Assembly: GCA_036872755.1 (NCBI GenBank)
Contig: JAVHNS010000009.1
Span: 1,674,001 to 1,738,000, forward strand
Direction: 5' to 3'
Length of the DNA stretch: 64,000 bases
Origin: Orbilia blumenaviensis
Taxonomy: Eukaryota > Ascomycota > Orbiliomycetes > Orbiliales > Orbiliaceae
Position 1 is the stretch's first letter. Every line of letters starts with the position of its first letter. Below, piece by piece: positions 37,198 through 50,113 of the stretch. A program made the translations under genes and the position numbers. The notes under the pieces are model-generated. The model saw only the letters and a list, made by a program, of their open reading frames with translations, had not been told where the DNA came from and searched no databases.

Positions 37198-40100
37198 ATG
37201 CCGCTCAATATTGCTAGGGTATGCGTATCTTTACTTGTGTTATTTCATTGTTCTGCGGCTACGCACCTGGGTGCACTCCGAAGACCTAGAGAAGTTAGCA
37301 CAACTACGATTACGGATATAACGACAAAATATTGGCCAGTTACATATACGGTGCCATGTGGGTCTAGTGTCACAAAGGGAGGAAGTAACGGAAGTAGTGG
37401 GGGGGCCAGTGGTAGCGAAATTAATGGCGGTGGGGGAGCGAGTGGAGGAAGTGGGAGTACGGGTGGAGGAGGTAGCAGTAGTCCAAGTACTGGAGCTGGC
37501 ACTGATTCAGAGAGTCTAACTGGGACGGATGGTAGGGGAGGTACTAGTTCAGGATCTAACCCTACTACAACCGGATCTGGAGGTAAGATATACACCATAA
37601 TAAAGCTGGTACTGACTTCATGTTTGAAGGGCCAGCATGTATGCTCGAATTGGAATCTAACTTCTTTCATCAGGAACTACGGGCTCTCCGACCAACTCTC
37701 CATTAACAATCACAATTTCTCCAACTTCTACAGACGAAGCAACAAGACGCTTCCGGCTAATGGCCACAGCTGATGATGGTCTTTCATATATAGCCATCAA
37801 CACTGCAAATTTCGCGGTGGTCACTGATACTCAGCCACCCTACTATTATAAGTTTGATGAGTTCGGCGCTGTCAAACAGCTTGCGGCCGACCCAAAAACG
37901 TTATATGGAATCCTAACATCAAATCAAAAGCGTCAGGTCTGGAAACGCCAGGCACGTGGTGGCCATATTGCAGCAGCCGAAGTTGTCCCAGCTGATGCGG
38001 TTGGTAACTTCAGCATTATTCTCTCGGAAACTGATAGTGATGTTTTTGAAGTCGAGTTGGAAATTGGAGGTGTCAAAGTCACATTCGGGACGGGTTGCAA
38101 GCTCGGCGAGGGTCCACCGAATGGACTATCAATTCTTCTAGGGCTTGTCCCTTCGGACTTGGGTTGTAACCGCCTGCGGCTTGGTGGGTTCCGACCCAAC
38201 ATCGACCCATTCACTAGATCATCAAGCCAGGGAACCGGAATCAGCTCGGGGACTAGCGGAATATACGGCGGGACCACAGCTACGACGTGTAACACGCCAG
38301 TGCCAGGAAATACCGCCATCAAATGCATCGGAAACGATAGCAGTACTGGCTACAGTGCTAACGGGCGAGAGTTCCTACTTTGCCAAGGTGAAGTATGGCT
38401 CCAGAGCTCAACCCTTAGATCTATAGACAATATCCCATACCCACTTTGCCCACTCGAGTGTGGAAACGACCGTCTCTGCGAAGGATTTATATATGAAAGG
38501 TTTCAAAGAAAATGTTTTCTACTATCGAAGATACTGGGGTCCTCCATCCGGAACGATAATTATTATATTGGAATATTCAAGTGTAATGATATTACACCGA
38601 CCCAGACAGGGGCAAGCCCAAGCTATAGCGGCGGCGGCGGCGGCGGCGATAGTGGTGGTGGTGGTGGTGATAATGGCGGCGGCAACAATGGTGGGGGCGG
38701 AAATAACGGTGGAGGTGGAAGTAATGGTGGTGGTGGAAATAATGGTGGTGGTGGTAACGATGGAGGAAGTGGTGGCAATAACAGTGGTGGGACATCACCA
38801 TCTCCTTCTCCCGTTCCACCCTGCTACAATGCGATATCCGAAAATAATGATTGGACTTGCGACCAAGACACTACAGCTGCCATAACGAGCACAATTAGAG
38901 CGACTATATCCGGTACTGTTGCATATGCTGCAGCGCTGTGTTATAATACCCAAAGTGTCTCAATAACAGGACAGACTTTTGATACCTGTGTCGATAAATG
39001 TGTAGGAACGCAGGATTGCAAGATGTTCACATACAACGGCCAGACAAACGAATGTCTGACATACACCACTGTCGACAATACCTTCTGGGATACTCCAAAA
39101 TCTGATGCTAATATCCTCATCGGAGGGATGGTCTGTGATGACTTGGGCAGCCCGACAGTCTGTTGGAAGCCTGTAACCGCCAATCAGGGTATTACCTGCC
39201 CGAGTGGCTATAGCTTGGGACATTACAGTGTGGCAAACCAATTAATTGATGTCTGTCTACCGGCGTCATTTGATTTCACTACCGGTGAGGGTGAAGTTGG
39301 TGCCTGTGTTAGGAATTGCGCCCAACAGGCTAGTTGTTACGGGTTCTCTCTCAACCAGCAGATAGGTCAAAGCTGCGTGGCATTTTCTACCACGGTAGCC
39401 CTTTCAGCTGAGCTGGCCCAAGCTAATAGCAACCCCTCTCTCGGCTTCATCGTGGGGTTTGCGAAGTGCAAAGACATGGGTCTTTCATCTTGCAGTAGCA
39501 TCGGATCGTACGCTTATCAGAGGTGCGAGACATATGCCTCGGCTCTGGATGAAGCCTTAGGAGATGGTCGTACAGTAATAATGTGTAAATACCAAAAGAC
39601 GGAACTAACGACCACCTTTTCCACGATTACCATGTACAGTGCCCTAGAATGCGCACAGTATTGTGGATTGGTTGAAAATTGCGATACTTTCAATTGGAAC
39701 AAAGACACAGGCGTGTGCAACATCGGCACGGGATTAGCTACTACTTCTTCACTCGACATGAATTCGGTGTCGGGGTGGACAAGGTGCGAGGATCGGACTA
39801 ATTACGCCTGCACCATCGACGCCGCATTGGCGGCTAGGGCATGCGATACTGGTACCACCACTGGTCTCGGATATTTATCGAATAATCGGGCGTTTAGAAT
39901 CTGCACAGGACTTGAGTATACAGGCAGCACGCTTATCTCACAGTCGAACCTAATCAAAACCATAACGGAGTGTGCAAACTACTGTGCAGTGCAGGGCGGC
40001 GGGTGTGTCAACTTCCAATGGGTTTCAGGGACAAAAACTTGTTATATCTACTCGAATTTTGGAACCCGGAATACAAATGCTAATTCTGGTGCAATAACCG

Positions 40101-41602
40101 GTTGGCTTATCTGCGACGACAATAAAGTTGGGACTTGCGGCGTCGGTTTAACGGCAAACCGAATAGCAAATATGAAATGCCCGGACAATTCAGAGGTATT
40201 AATCCAGGACGGTGGTACCGGAACATTCGGTCAATATCGGGTATGCGTGGAATCAAAGTTATCAGGCACGGAGGTACCAGGTACGGAAAATATACACACA
40301 GATGTGGGTAGCCTTGGCTATTGTGAGGGTTTATGTGAGAGTACTCCGGAGTGCCTATTCTGGACTCTAGAAGACCCAGACCCAACGGATGGTATAAATG
40401 GACGATGCAGAGTCTTGATTAAACCAGGAACGACAATAGTCCGCGAGTTAATAGACCCTGAAATGGCATACGTGGGCTACCCGCTATGTGTCCCATCAAC
40501 ATCAAATGCACCGGTGTCTCCCGCATGCAATCCTGTTTCAGACCTAGCGACTTGGGGATCTCGAGCCTGCCTTTTTAACTACGGCGATATGATTATGTCA
40601 TCTATCTTTATAGGCAACGATGGGAGATCATATCGCGTCTGTGAAGGCCAAAATAATGCTATGATTAATTCCGATGGGCTTCCATTTAACCCTATAAGAG
40701 TTGTCACCGCAAGTGACTATTTGGCCTGCGAGGATCGGTGTATCAATATATCAGGCTGTGAATCTTGGATTTTCAAGGTAGATGGTAGCATTTGCAGCTT
40801 CTACAGCATGAGTGAAATGGGAGAAGATGTTGCAGAAAGTGGGTATATTCAGGGGTGGTTCATTTGCAACACCTTGACTAACCCTCCTGCAACCTGCACC
40901 AATCCTCGCGCTACAAATGCTCTTATAAAATGCGGCCAAGGCCAAGATTTTACGCATGAAAGTATCCCCGTCAGTGGTGAAACATATACTATTTGTGGTC
41001 CCGGTTCCGGTCTTGCCCAGGCAGGCCTCAACAGAATTGCGACTCTCACCATTAACGACGGCAGCGGTGTGTCTGGGTGCGCTCAGTATTGTAACTTCGC
41101 TCGTGGATGGAACAGCGCAACAGGGAAATGCGCTGTTTGGAGTTTGGATAGCACTCAAACAACGTGCGTTCTGTATAGTGAGTTCGGTACCAATCAATGG
41201 ACAGACACGCTTGGTGCATTCGTTGGATACTCGGTTTGTGACGACTCACAAGAGAGCTCGTGTCTGAACCCCTCCATCCCCTCGAACAGCTACCAGTCGT
41301 GTTTGGTCTCTTCGGAGGAAACCGTACTCAAAAATGACGATGACACGCGTGCGGGTATACAGTGTGGTAGTCAAAGAGCGCAGCTCGGCGGTGGAGAGAC
41401 AGCGAAGGGTAGCAAGACTCTGTCAAGTTGTGCGAGGGATTGTATGAATGATGAGTTTTGCAACGGCTTCACATGGAACGGCCCCTATGCCGGTACGGGT
41501 ACGCAGGACTGTTTTCACTATTTGTTGATGTCACGGCCACAAATCGTTGTTTATGATACTGGTTGGACGACGGGGTACGTCACTTGTAGTCCACCGCAAT
41601 AG
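37198..41602 (+). CDS. Large secreted cysteine-rich protein with nine apple/PAN-like modules
   Basis: Exons 37198-37582 and 37674-41602, 1437 residues. A signal peptide (PLNIARVCVSLLVLFHCSA) is followed by a Ser/Gly/Thr-rich stalk to about residue 155 and a domain without clear homology (to about 305). Then come nine cysteine-rich repeats of about 95-130 residues. Each opens with a Cys about 10-15 residues before a second Cys, has a central yr(I/V)C strand, a C-x3-C pair, a (C/W)-x-x-(F/W) strand, and closes with GW/GY-x-x-C. This is the apple/PAN fold pattern. Repeats 1 and 2 are parted by a Gly/Asn linker encoded by a GGN tandem tract (38629-38791). Such proteins act at the cell surface in adhesion or carbohydrate/protein binding. 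No GPI signal or membrane span is seen at the C-terminus, so it is probably secreted or wall-bound. Confidence 0.82.
38629..38791 (+). repeat. GGN tandem tract coding a Gly/Asn/Ser linker
   Basis: A GGY/GGA-rich trinucleotide tract with interspersed AAT/AAC codons encodes repeated GGGNN units inside the apple-domain gene. It stays in frame through the exon and likely varies in copy number. Confidence 0.85.
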
Positions 41603-42464
41603 ACCTTCCGAAGCATGGTATATACTTGTCTCGTAATATTATACCTAGGTACCTATACCGGGTAGTTCTATTACAGGAACTATCATTACAATCCAATCCA
41701 TGGATCCATTTATCTTAAAAATCATATTATATTAGACTGCTTATATATACCTAGGTATATACGCATGGGTTAGCAATTGATAGAAGCTGGAAACAACAGT
41801 AAAACTTATGAACATAAGCCATCTAAGCGTCATTTACTCTCTTGCCTAATCGTTATAATTTCTGAGTAATCATTTAGAAGTGATTACCTAGGTAGGTACC
41901 TAGGTAGGTAGCTATCATAATGTCAAATCCTTCTCCCAAACTGATCTAAACCTGGTGACTGGCTGATGGGAACATCACTAAACAAAATGCTGTGTTGATT
42001 CGGCCAGAATGCAACAGTTTCGACTGAATCTGCCTTGGATTCCCCCTTTCGAATGTTCCATTGCTGTTTGGGCGACGCGCCCGGTTGTCTTTGACTAGTG
42101 CTGCGGCTTAGACAGAAACTTCTCGCAGTGCGAAGGCGTAAGTTTCATAAAGGGTAGAAAAAAAGTTGTTTCATGTATCGACTTCAATTGAATGACTGGT
42201 TCGGCGAAGATATATCGCCGTCTGTATTTATATTCCTCCTCGTCGTCCGAGCTAGCACCGAGTCCCGCGGGTTGTCTTTCACAGCACAACACAAATACCT
42301 GGCAGCCACAAAACACTGGGATACAGCTGTATATGCAGTCTCGTACCCATTTGGCCAAATGGGATAATATATCTTAAAGCTGACCTCCATTCAAACCTAC
42401 TTCATCAAAACTTCTGAGCACGTCCCACGATATCTATCTATTTCTTTCATTTAATCCTACCAAA
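41603..42464. other. Intergenic region with TACCTAGGTA palindromes
   Basis: 3' flank of the apple-domain gene and promoter of the F-box gene. Four TACCTAGGTA palindromes lie in the first 300 bp. Short frames at 42095-42390 exist in several registers at once and are not credible. Confidence 0.5.
41642..41906. repeat. Cluster of four TACCTAGGTA palindromes
   Basis: The self-complementary 10-mer occurs at 41642-41651, 41748-41757, 41885-41894 and 41897-41906. Another copy lies at 60858-60867 and partial copies at 20702 and 33623, all intergenic. Confidence 0.75.
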
Positions 42465-44057
42465 ATGCCCTTCTCAAGCCTCCCCAACGAGCTTCTCTCC
42501 CAAATCCTTTCTCACGCCTCGCCGTCAGGCACCCGCTACAGCTGTCTCCTCGTCAACCGCCGTTTCTATTCTCTCATGCTCCCTATAATCTACCGAGACT
42601 TGCAAATACCATTTATAAATCATAACCGTTTGGTAACATTCATTCGAACGGTTAGACGAAATGCCTTTCTTGGCGAGCACACCCGGTCAATCTGCCTCGG
42701 CGAAGACCCCTTCGATACCAAACGAAGTGTGGAACGAATCATTGGCAGCAACGATATCAATAAATTGTTCCCGTTTCTTTCTAAAATAGAGTTGTTCGCT
42801 ATGACTTTTGAAAGGACTATGCTCTATAGGTTCTGGGCATACTGTGCCCGAGCCCAGTGTTTGGGAGAAGTAGTGCTGCATTACCCTGATCTGGTGCCAC
42901 TGGTGCAGCCAATCAAGGGACTTAAGAAATTAACGTGGAGTTTTACTGGGTGCGAGATTAGCCCTGTGTTAATGTTACCTGAGGGGCTGCAGGAGACCAA
43001 GTGGATTTTGAGGAAGTGGTTGAATAGCTTGGGCAAATGCACGCCTAATCTCGAAGCTTTGGTTGTCGGGTGCGTAGGAAGGGAGGGGACCTGGGGTATT
43101 TCTGACAGAATCGGCTTAGAAATTGAGGAGTGGAGTAGAGAGGCTGTTGTACTCCCGAGACTTGAGAAGCTGCGGGAATTCGAATGGAGAGAAGGGGAGG
43201 GTATTAAACCGGCCGCGGTGTGGAGAGATGTTGCGGAGGGGGTTTTGGAGGAGCATAAAGATCAATTGGAGAGGCTTAGGTGGGAGGTGGCATTCTGTCC
43301 AGATGGAGCATATACCACCGTGGACCAAGGGCCAGGCTTCTGGGACATGTTGAAGGCACTAACCAACTTGAAGAAACTGGAGTTGGTGTTATATCCGGGC
43401 AGCCCTGTTCCTTCACAGCAGATTGGAGGGACTGGGCAGGTAGGCTGGACTACAGAGCACATTTCAGCTGCTATGTTGAAATTTTTGGAGGGAGCGGCTG
43501 ATTGGGATCCCAAAGGTCTTCAAGAGTTCAAGGTCAGGTTCTCGGTCATTGGACCACTCCTTCTAGCTGAGCACAGGCTCTTAGGTCGGCTGCGGAATGC
43601 AAAACATTTGAAAACATTTGAAATGACTTTCGGGATCCCGACTTTTAAAAACATGGAGCCGCCCACTAACGAGGGAGCGAAAGATTTCCTGTACTGGTAC
43701 TACGATGAAGCTAAAATGGTACGTTGCAGATATAAAATCTTTGATATAATGGTTGGGAAAGGAGAATAGCTAACTGTCTGGGTTTAGACTCAAGTCATTC
43801 AAAGTCTGCCAACTGTTCTGAGGGAGCTTTTGATCAATTTTGATGGCAAGCATGATGTTTATGATGGATACCGTCAGTACGAATTTGGGCCCATGGAGGA
43901 TACAATAGATAAATGGGACGAGGATGGGTCCACCCGAGCTCAGATTAGGGATCTTGTTAACCAAAGGCGGTCTCTTTCAGGTAGTCTTTTGCGTAGCCAT
44001 ATGCCAGGATTAGAGAAGGCATATATTGGAGGGTACAATATCGCGGGCAGCGTATAA
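42465..44057 (+). CDS. F-box protein
   Basis: Exons 42465-43718 and 43788-44057, 507 residues. The intron has a GTACGT donor and a GCTAAC branch site, and the join reads YDEAKMTQVIQSLPTVLRE. The N-terminus is an F-box (FSSLPNELLSQILSHASPSG, LLVNRRFYSLMLPIIYRDL). The rest has leucine-rich segments with alternating helices and strands but no regular repeat I can name. F-box proteins bring substrates to SCF ubiquitin ligases through Skp1. The substrate cannot be inferred. Without the intron the frame would stop at 43769, so the splice matters for the last 89 residues. Confidence 0.85.
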
Positions 44058-44320
44058 CCAGTCCAAATCGGGATTAAGAGTTTTTTATGAGTCTGATTGG
44101 TGAAGCACGGTCCTCTGCCGGGACAATGTCCACGGGGAAACAGAACATGATACACAAAGCATAGATAGAAATTTTAAATTATAATACACGCAATAGAAAA
44201 CCTGATTCCGCAAGGTGCGCCATTTGTGTCTGCTAATGTAACACTAAGTGTCTGGCAGCAGCATGAGGGGGAATGTGTATACCCTACACGTGCATAAGTG
44301 GCACGTGCTAATTCTATCTG

Positions 44321-45785
44321 TTAGAATTTCAAATCCCAAATGACGCCTTCCAATGTTTTCCAGAACCCAATATCGTAGATGTTTTCGAGTTCTTGTATAC
44401 TTTCAACTTTATTCCACACTAGATGTTTATCTAGGTACTCCATTTCATCGGGGCTCACAATTCGGTACACTAATTTGTCTGTTTGAACAGGCCAGTTGTA
44501 CGCATTGAGGGGACCTTTAGATGGCCACCTGCCAGTATATGGGTTCCGGACGGGGTCCCGTGCCATCCAGACCTCTTCAGCGGCTATATCTTCTTTCCAA
44601 TCACTCCATTTGAAAGTTTCATTTGTTGTAGTGCCAGCCCAGAGGAGATAGCTGTTCTAACGTTAGCATAGGTGAAATGTTGATAGATATGCGGTAGGTA
44701 AGGACAATCTTACAAATGGTACCCAGTGAACCCGATCGACATCAATCCTGTCATCATGCAGAGCAAACAGACAATACCCAAGCAGACATCAAGGACTAGG
44801 CATAGCATATACTGGTTGAAGTATTCGCCCCACCCAAGCTTTGATACATCTGTTCCTGCAGGTAAACTCTCTACCACCAACTGGTGGATCATGATAGATG
44901 TCAGATAGAAACCGTAAAAGAGTATAATATTCGTAGACATTAAGAATGCAAAAAAGTGTTTGACGTTTTTATGGCCAACGCAATTGTTAATCCACCTATA
45001 GAATATCCGTTAGTATTCGAACACAGCTTGCAAAGTTAGGGGCGGGATGGGTGCCCATACACACAATGATGGTCATGCTTTGCAATACAATGCTTACAGA
45101 TAGGGCAGTGCTTAGACCTTGCAGGTTTCTCAAAGCGGCATGTGGAACAATGGTAGCCTGGTTTAAAGTTGATGTAGTCGAACGGATATAGTTTCATTGC
45201 CCCACGGTGGTTCTCGGGGAGGATGTATCCTGGATCCGTGTAGGAGGCAAGATATAGAGTGATATATGGTAATGAAGAAATCACTGGAACCATAACTTTG
45301 TGGAAGGGGGACCACAAACGGTCCCATGCTCCCAGGTAGAAGAGATAGAGCCCGCCGGAGACAAGACCAAGATAGAATAGCTGCCCCGCCACATTTGAAT
45401 TAGCTGCTTGATACTGATTGGTTTAGTATCTTAGCATCCAGTATCATACCTGAATCAACGGATGTTTTTCATACATCACATAATTGAATAAACCTTTGAT
45501 AGTACGGACCATTAGTCCGCCCGTGAGTTTCAGGTCTACCGTTGTAAACCATCTAGGCATTGTCTTCCATATGAAGTGATGGCCCCAACCGATGGGCGTT
45601 TTCCTGTGGTGGCGGCCACTTTGTTAACCTCGTTCAAGAATGCACCCCCCCAAGATAGACTCCGAAGATTAGCAGGCATACCGAAGAGCAGGCACGTGGC
45701 CGAACAAGGCGACGAATACTATGAATGAGAGCGATAAGATCGCGACGATAATGTCGCGGAGTGCCGGGTCGAGGTCCAGTTCCAT
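44321..45785 (-). CDS. swf1: DHHC palmitoyltransferase, Swf1 type
   Basis: Exons 45785-45682, 45603-45450, 45380-45061, 44995-44714 and 44651-44321, 396 residues; all phases agree. The product has a first membrane span directly after the N-terminus ([20 protein letters not shown]), a second and third pair, then the cysteine-rich DHHC domain: [37 protein letters not shown]. The catalytic Cys is in DHHC; the codon after it is split by an intron. Two more spans follow, then a TTNE motif (the TTxE of the family) and a soluble C-terminal tail. The KPARSKHC form and short N-terminus match Swf1, which palmitoylates SNAREs and other membrane proteins at the ER/Golgi. Swf1 assignment over other DHHC types is from memory. 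Confidence 0.88.
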
Positions 45786-46341
45786 GGCGGTTTCCTTTCG
45801 GTGATCGCGACAGCTAGTTCGATGGAGTAACGAGGCTTTCGATGTAATACGGTGCTCAGCTACTCAGGTGGATTACTAGGTCCTAGAAAAAGGGCATCTC
45901 TGCTGCAGATTCAAGCTCTCCCACCACAGCCTAGCCATGCAGCTGACAGAGTCTAAGCTAAGAGGGAAAGGATGTAGAGCCAAGCCCTAACCGCAGCTGA
46001 CGCTATTCCACCGCCGCCGCTTCCAAATCCTCGGTGCCGGTTCGGTTGAGGTTCCGTTTGGATTGGGCTGCTGGCGCATGAAATCGGACTGGGGTCGGGA
46101 AGCTTGAGGCCATCATTGGTCTGATCGGTCGGAAGTGGATTTTGGCCCCGACTGGTGGGATGTGTTGCGGGGGAGGCCAAGGGGATTGCCTGGCGACCGT
46201 AACGACGCGTCTTAACCTAACTTTCTTAACCTAATTTTCCAATGCATGCAAGAATGCAAGATTGATCCCATCGATCCCTTTTTCCTTTGAAGAACATCCT
46301 CGAAACCGCGACGACCTGAGGGGATTAAATTGCGCTTGACC
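45786..46341. promoter_or_regulatory. Divergent promoter region of swf1 and rap1
   Basis: 556 bp separates the two start codons. It contains a GACGCGTC palindrome at 46204-46211, 131 bp before the rap1 ATG, and C/G-rich patches. No other gene seen. Confidence 0.6.
46204..46211. promoter_or_regulatory. Candidate MluI cell-cycle box (MCB)
   Basis: GACGCGTC contains ACGCGT, the binding core of MBF-type G1/S factors in fungi, at a promoter-proximal position for the telomere protein gene. A single site only, so functional use is speculative. Confidence 0.35.
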
Positions 46342-49300
46342 ATGTCGGACGATGGAGAAGACGAGCTGCCTCCAGAACGGGACAGACTGTTTTGTGGCCT
46401 CAGCTTCTTTTTAACCAACCTCTGTCCTACGAAGGACTATTTCAGAACCCTTGTTGAGGTGAGGCCATGCTCTGTTTGTCACGATGTTTGTGGCCCTTGG
46501 TTACCATGCCGCTAACTTGGACGCATGTACTTGGCTTTGATTGTATCAGACCAATGGTGGGAAAGTATGCAAAACAGATAGAAATGCCGATTTGATAATA
46601 TCAGATCACCTGAAGTCTCATGGTGCCGTTGAGAAGGCGTATGTATATTTTTATCCCCGCATATTTATCAACCCTAGTGGAGTGAGGAAGAACTGCAGGG
46701 CTAACACAATAAATTCTCTTCTGCAATCTCTAGAGTGTCTTACAAATGGATAGATGCCTGTGTAGAAAACAGAGAGCTTGTCGACATAAAGGATTTCTAC
46801 ATTTCTGCTCTTAGATCGAGAAGTCAGCTTGTTTCTAAAAAACTGCCTAAGAAATCAGCGAGTTCTATCAGGACGCAAATCGCATCAGTTGAACCAGTTG
46901 GGGGCTATCGCCCATCAGGGTAACCACAGTGTTCCATTTTAACGCCTTTATTGTTTTACTTGCGCTAATTTAAGGCAGAGGGCGTGTTCTTTTTACAGTC
47001 CAAGACGACAATATTTTGCTATGGTGGTTAGAGAAGGAGTCGAAATTGAGCGGTAACAAAACTTACCAAGAACTTGCTCTTTGGGTATGTGTCAACCTTG
47101 CCTGATATATGTGAAATCGCCGAGGCTAATATTTTGCAGTGCACTCGCCACGGATGGCAAGGTTGGAGAGAGAGATGGGTCAAAAAGCTTAGTAGAGAGT
47201 CAAAATACCGCGGTGGGCCTAAACCCGCACCGGATTTTGACATAACGAAAGTTCCTGGATGGAAGTCAGGAATTCGTCGACCTGGCGACGGCGCCTCTAC
47301 AAGTCTACCGCTGACAGGCGACGAAACTGAGTCAGAAGATGAAGGGACGATAGACATGAGGCCAGAACATGTGGCTGCTGTCACAGCAAACCTAGAAGGC
47401 CTTCTTAATGCAGAGACAGAAGATGATCTGGACGACATCTTTAATAAAATTGCAGATCGGGTTAGTAAATATTCCGTCCTGAAGGCTGATCATTTTGTAC
47501 TAAAAAATAACCTAGTTCCCCGAACGATCGGTTGACGAGTTCAAAGAATTCTACTATAGTCAATTCCTACCCAGATTTGAAAAGGCGAATAGAGCCCAGG
47601 CGCAAACAGAGGTTGAGGATTGGGAAGAAGACGTCCCCGTTGCTGAAGAGGAAGACGAGCACGATTCTGGAGACTTAGATGACGAGCCTAGGAAATTCTC
47701 TATTCGAGAACAGCGAAGCCTATTCAGTCAATTCGATGATATTGTTTGGGCGGATAGCGAAGAAGAACAGCTAGAAGTGTGCCGGTCCGTGGCAGACGAG
47801 GTATACTCCCTACGCACACCTCAATCGTCATTTTAACAGTAACGCGGCTTACGGTATGATTAGTTCGGTCTCCATTCGGCGGAAGAGTTGCTGGAATACG
47901 CCTTAAATACTATGAAACCAATTATTAAGAAGCTTAAAGGCAAAGGCAAAATCCATCTTCAGGATCTAGAACAAGTCGTCCTACGCCACCTCAGCAATCT
48001 TGCAGAAAGTCCTCGAAAAGGGCTTCGTTCTCTACCAGCTAAAAACGTCCAATCACCTCAAAAGCAAGATACTCGGTTCGAAAAGCTTGGGACCCCGGTT
48101 CAGAGAAATATTCAGAACCAAATTGCAAGGCTATCAGCTTTGTCGAAGGCAACGACGACCTTCTCAACTCCCAAGAAGAGATCGTCACCCATAAAGCCAG
48201 TCCGCAAGGCCACTCAAACCCCCCCATCTGGTCAGGTTTTAGTATACTCGCCAGAAATTCCCGTTCAACTTCCCCAGTCCTCTCCAATATCACATTCTTC
48301 CTTCCATACACCGAGTACTAGCAAGGCGGACAAAGTCGCACCTGGAAGTAGTGTCTCGGTCCGTAGAGCACCGCCGTCTCTGCAAAACTCGCCAGGTACA
48401 CCAACACCTCGTCCAAGGACTGCTGTAAAGCCTCTCAGCCTCCTTGGTGATGAACCTATCCCATCCGAACCCAGTCCGGGTACGGACCCTCTCAAAAAGT
48501 TTACCGATTCAATCCAACAACATCTGAATTCAGCTCGGGGGCACCGTAAACTACCTCCCAGTTCCCCTCCAGGACAGGTACCAAGTAGCGTTCTTCGTAG
48601 CCTCCCTTCCCGCGCCCCAGCGAACCCCCCCGAACCAGTTTACTCTTCATTTTCCTCCGAATATGACGAAAGCGAACAGATACCGTATCAAAAACCTATG
48701 AGAGCTCGAGCTTCATCGGTGCCCAAGCAATCCGGACCATCATCTTCCCTGCCATCTACTGCCAAACGCAGAAGGATAGGATCTTCTGCTCGTAAAGAAA
48801 TGGTTGTGGAAAGTACGCCGGAGCGTAAGCCGTTCCCGCTTCCTGTCCTTGACGTCTCCAGCAGTGTAGGACAATCCTCGCCAGTCGTAGCGCAACAACA
48901 AGAGCGTGGGTTTAGCCAGACAGTGAGTCCGCTGGCCTATAAAACCAGAAAGAGGAAGGCCGAGGAGAGGTACCAAGAAATTACACCACCGCTAGAATCT
49001 CAGGAAATCGAGGCCGAGGGGAGGCGTTCTGACTCAGGAGACACGATCGAGGAACATGAAGAGGAGGCAACAGTCATTGATGCTGAGTTTGTTATGATTA
49101 AACAAGAGCATCTTGAGGACCAGTACCAGGGCGACGTGCAGCGTGGGGTCGCTGGACTCGAAGATGGCGACATGACTGAGGAGGAGGAGGAATTTGACGA
49201 CGCTGAAACTCAAGACGGTGATGACGACCTTGTAGAACACGCAAGAAGTGAGGATCATAGGATACAAGCCGATGAAAGCGATACAGAAGAAGAAATCGAG

Positions 49301-50113
49301 CCGGAAATAAAAGAGGAGCCTCTTGATGATACTTCAGAAGCCGATCCAATGGAAATGGATAGTCTCACGAATAGGAATTTAGGGATACTGAACGATAACT
49401 CCCCCATCATAGCAGCGCGTCAATCTGTTACCCCCGTGATACCTGACGACTCCGACGATATCAGCGACCAAGCACAAACCGCTCCTGGCTCCCCAAGCCC
49501 GAGCCAACTCTCGGTCAGAGCGGCAGATTTCCTTATTAACAAAATCACAGAACGCATGTGCAGACAGTATAACCTGGAGGAAGGGGCTGTTGGATTGGTC
49601 ATATACGCCACATCTTGTAATGAGGATCTGATGCATATCATCTTGAAACAGCTTTCAGAATACCAGGAGGAAAATGGAACATTAAGTGGTAAGCCCAGAT
49701 GTTTAACCTTTCATACTATGGAGCCTGTGGGTTCTCTTCCACCCGAGACCGTGCTAACTTATGCAGGCTTTATTTGGCCAACTATGAGGGGCATCTGGAC
49801 TGTTGAAGACGACAAGGCCGTTGATGGCGGTGCCCCAGATTATGAAGTTGCAAGGATTTATGAAAAGCATGGAGAGGAGATGGTCCTGGCAAGATGGGAT
49901 TGGCTGTCCGGGATTGGGGAAGGGACGCAAGCATCATATATAAGGAGCACTCCTGATTTAGAAGGCTCGGTAACACCAGCTCGAAGTAGCCCTGGCCTTC
50001 TAGCACCTAGTCGGGAGAACAGTGTCGCCCCGGAAGGTTCTGACACGCCTCGTGGGAAAACCGACGACTACGAAGCCGAAGTTACCCCAACACCACGTCC
50101 AAGACGACGCTGA
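46342..50113 (+). CDS. rap1: Telomere-binding protein Rap1
   Basis: Exons 46342-46458, 46550-46638, 46734-46919, 46979-47084, 47140-47460, 47516-47800, 47864-49688 and 49767-50113 give 1091 residues. An N-terminal BRCT domain (LFCGLSFFLTNLCP, VSYKWIDACVENREL) spans roughly residues 14-105. A Rap1-type Myb domain follows from about 131 (FTVQDDNILLWWLEKES, SGNKTYQELALWCTRHGWQG, WRERWVKKL). Then comes a long, poorly conserved, acidic and Ser/Pro-rich region. The C-terminal RCT-like domain starts near 918 (ADFLINKITERMCRQYNLEE, GIWTVEDDKAV, KHGEEMVLARWDWLSG). This domain order is that of Rap1, which joins the telomere end-protection complex. The last intron (49689-49766) is 78 bp and open, so retention would not shift the frame. 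It shares a promoter region with swf1. Confidence 0.9.

Noticed and set aside
38592..38819. His/Tyr-rich frame antisense to the Gly/Asn linker
   Set aside because: It is the reverse complement of the GGN tandem tract and has no independent support.
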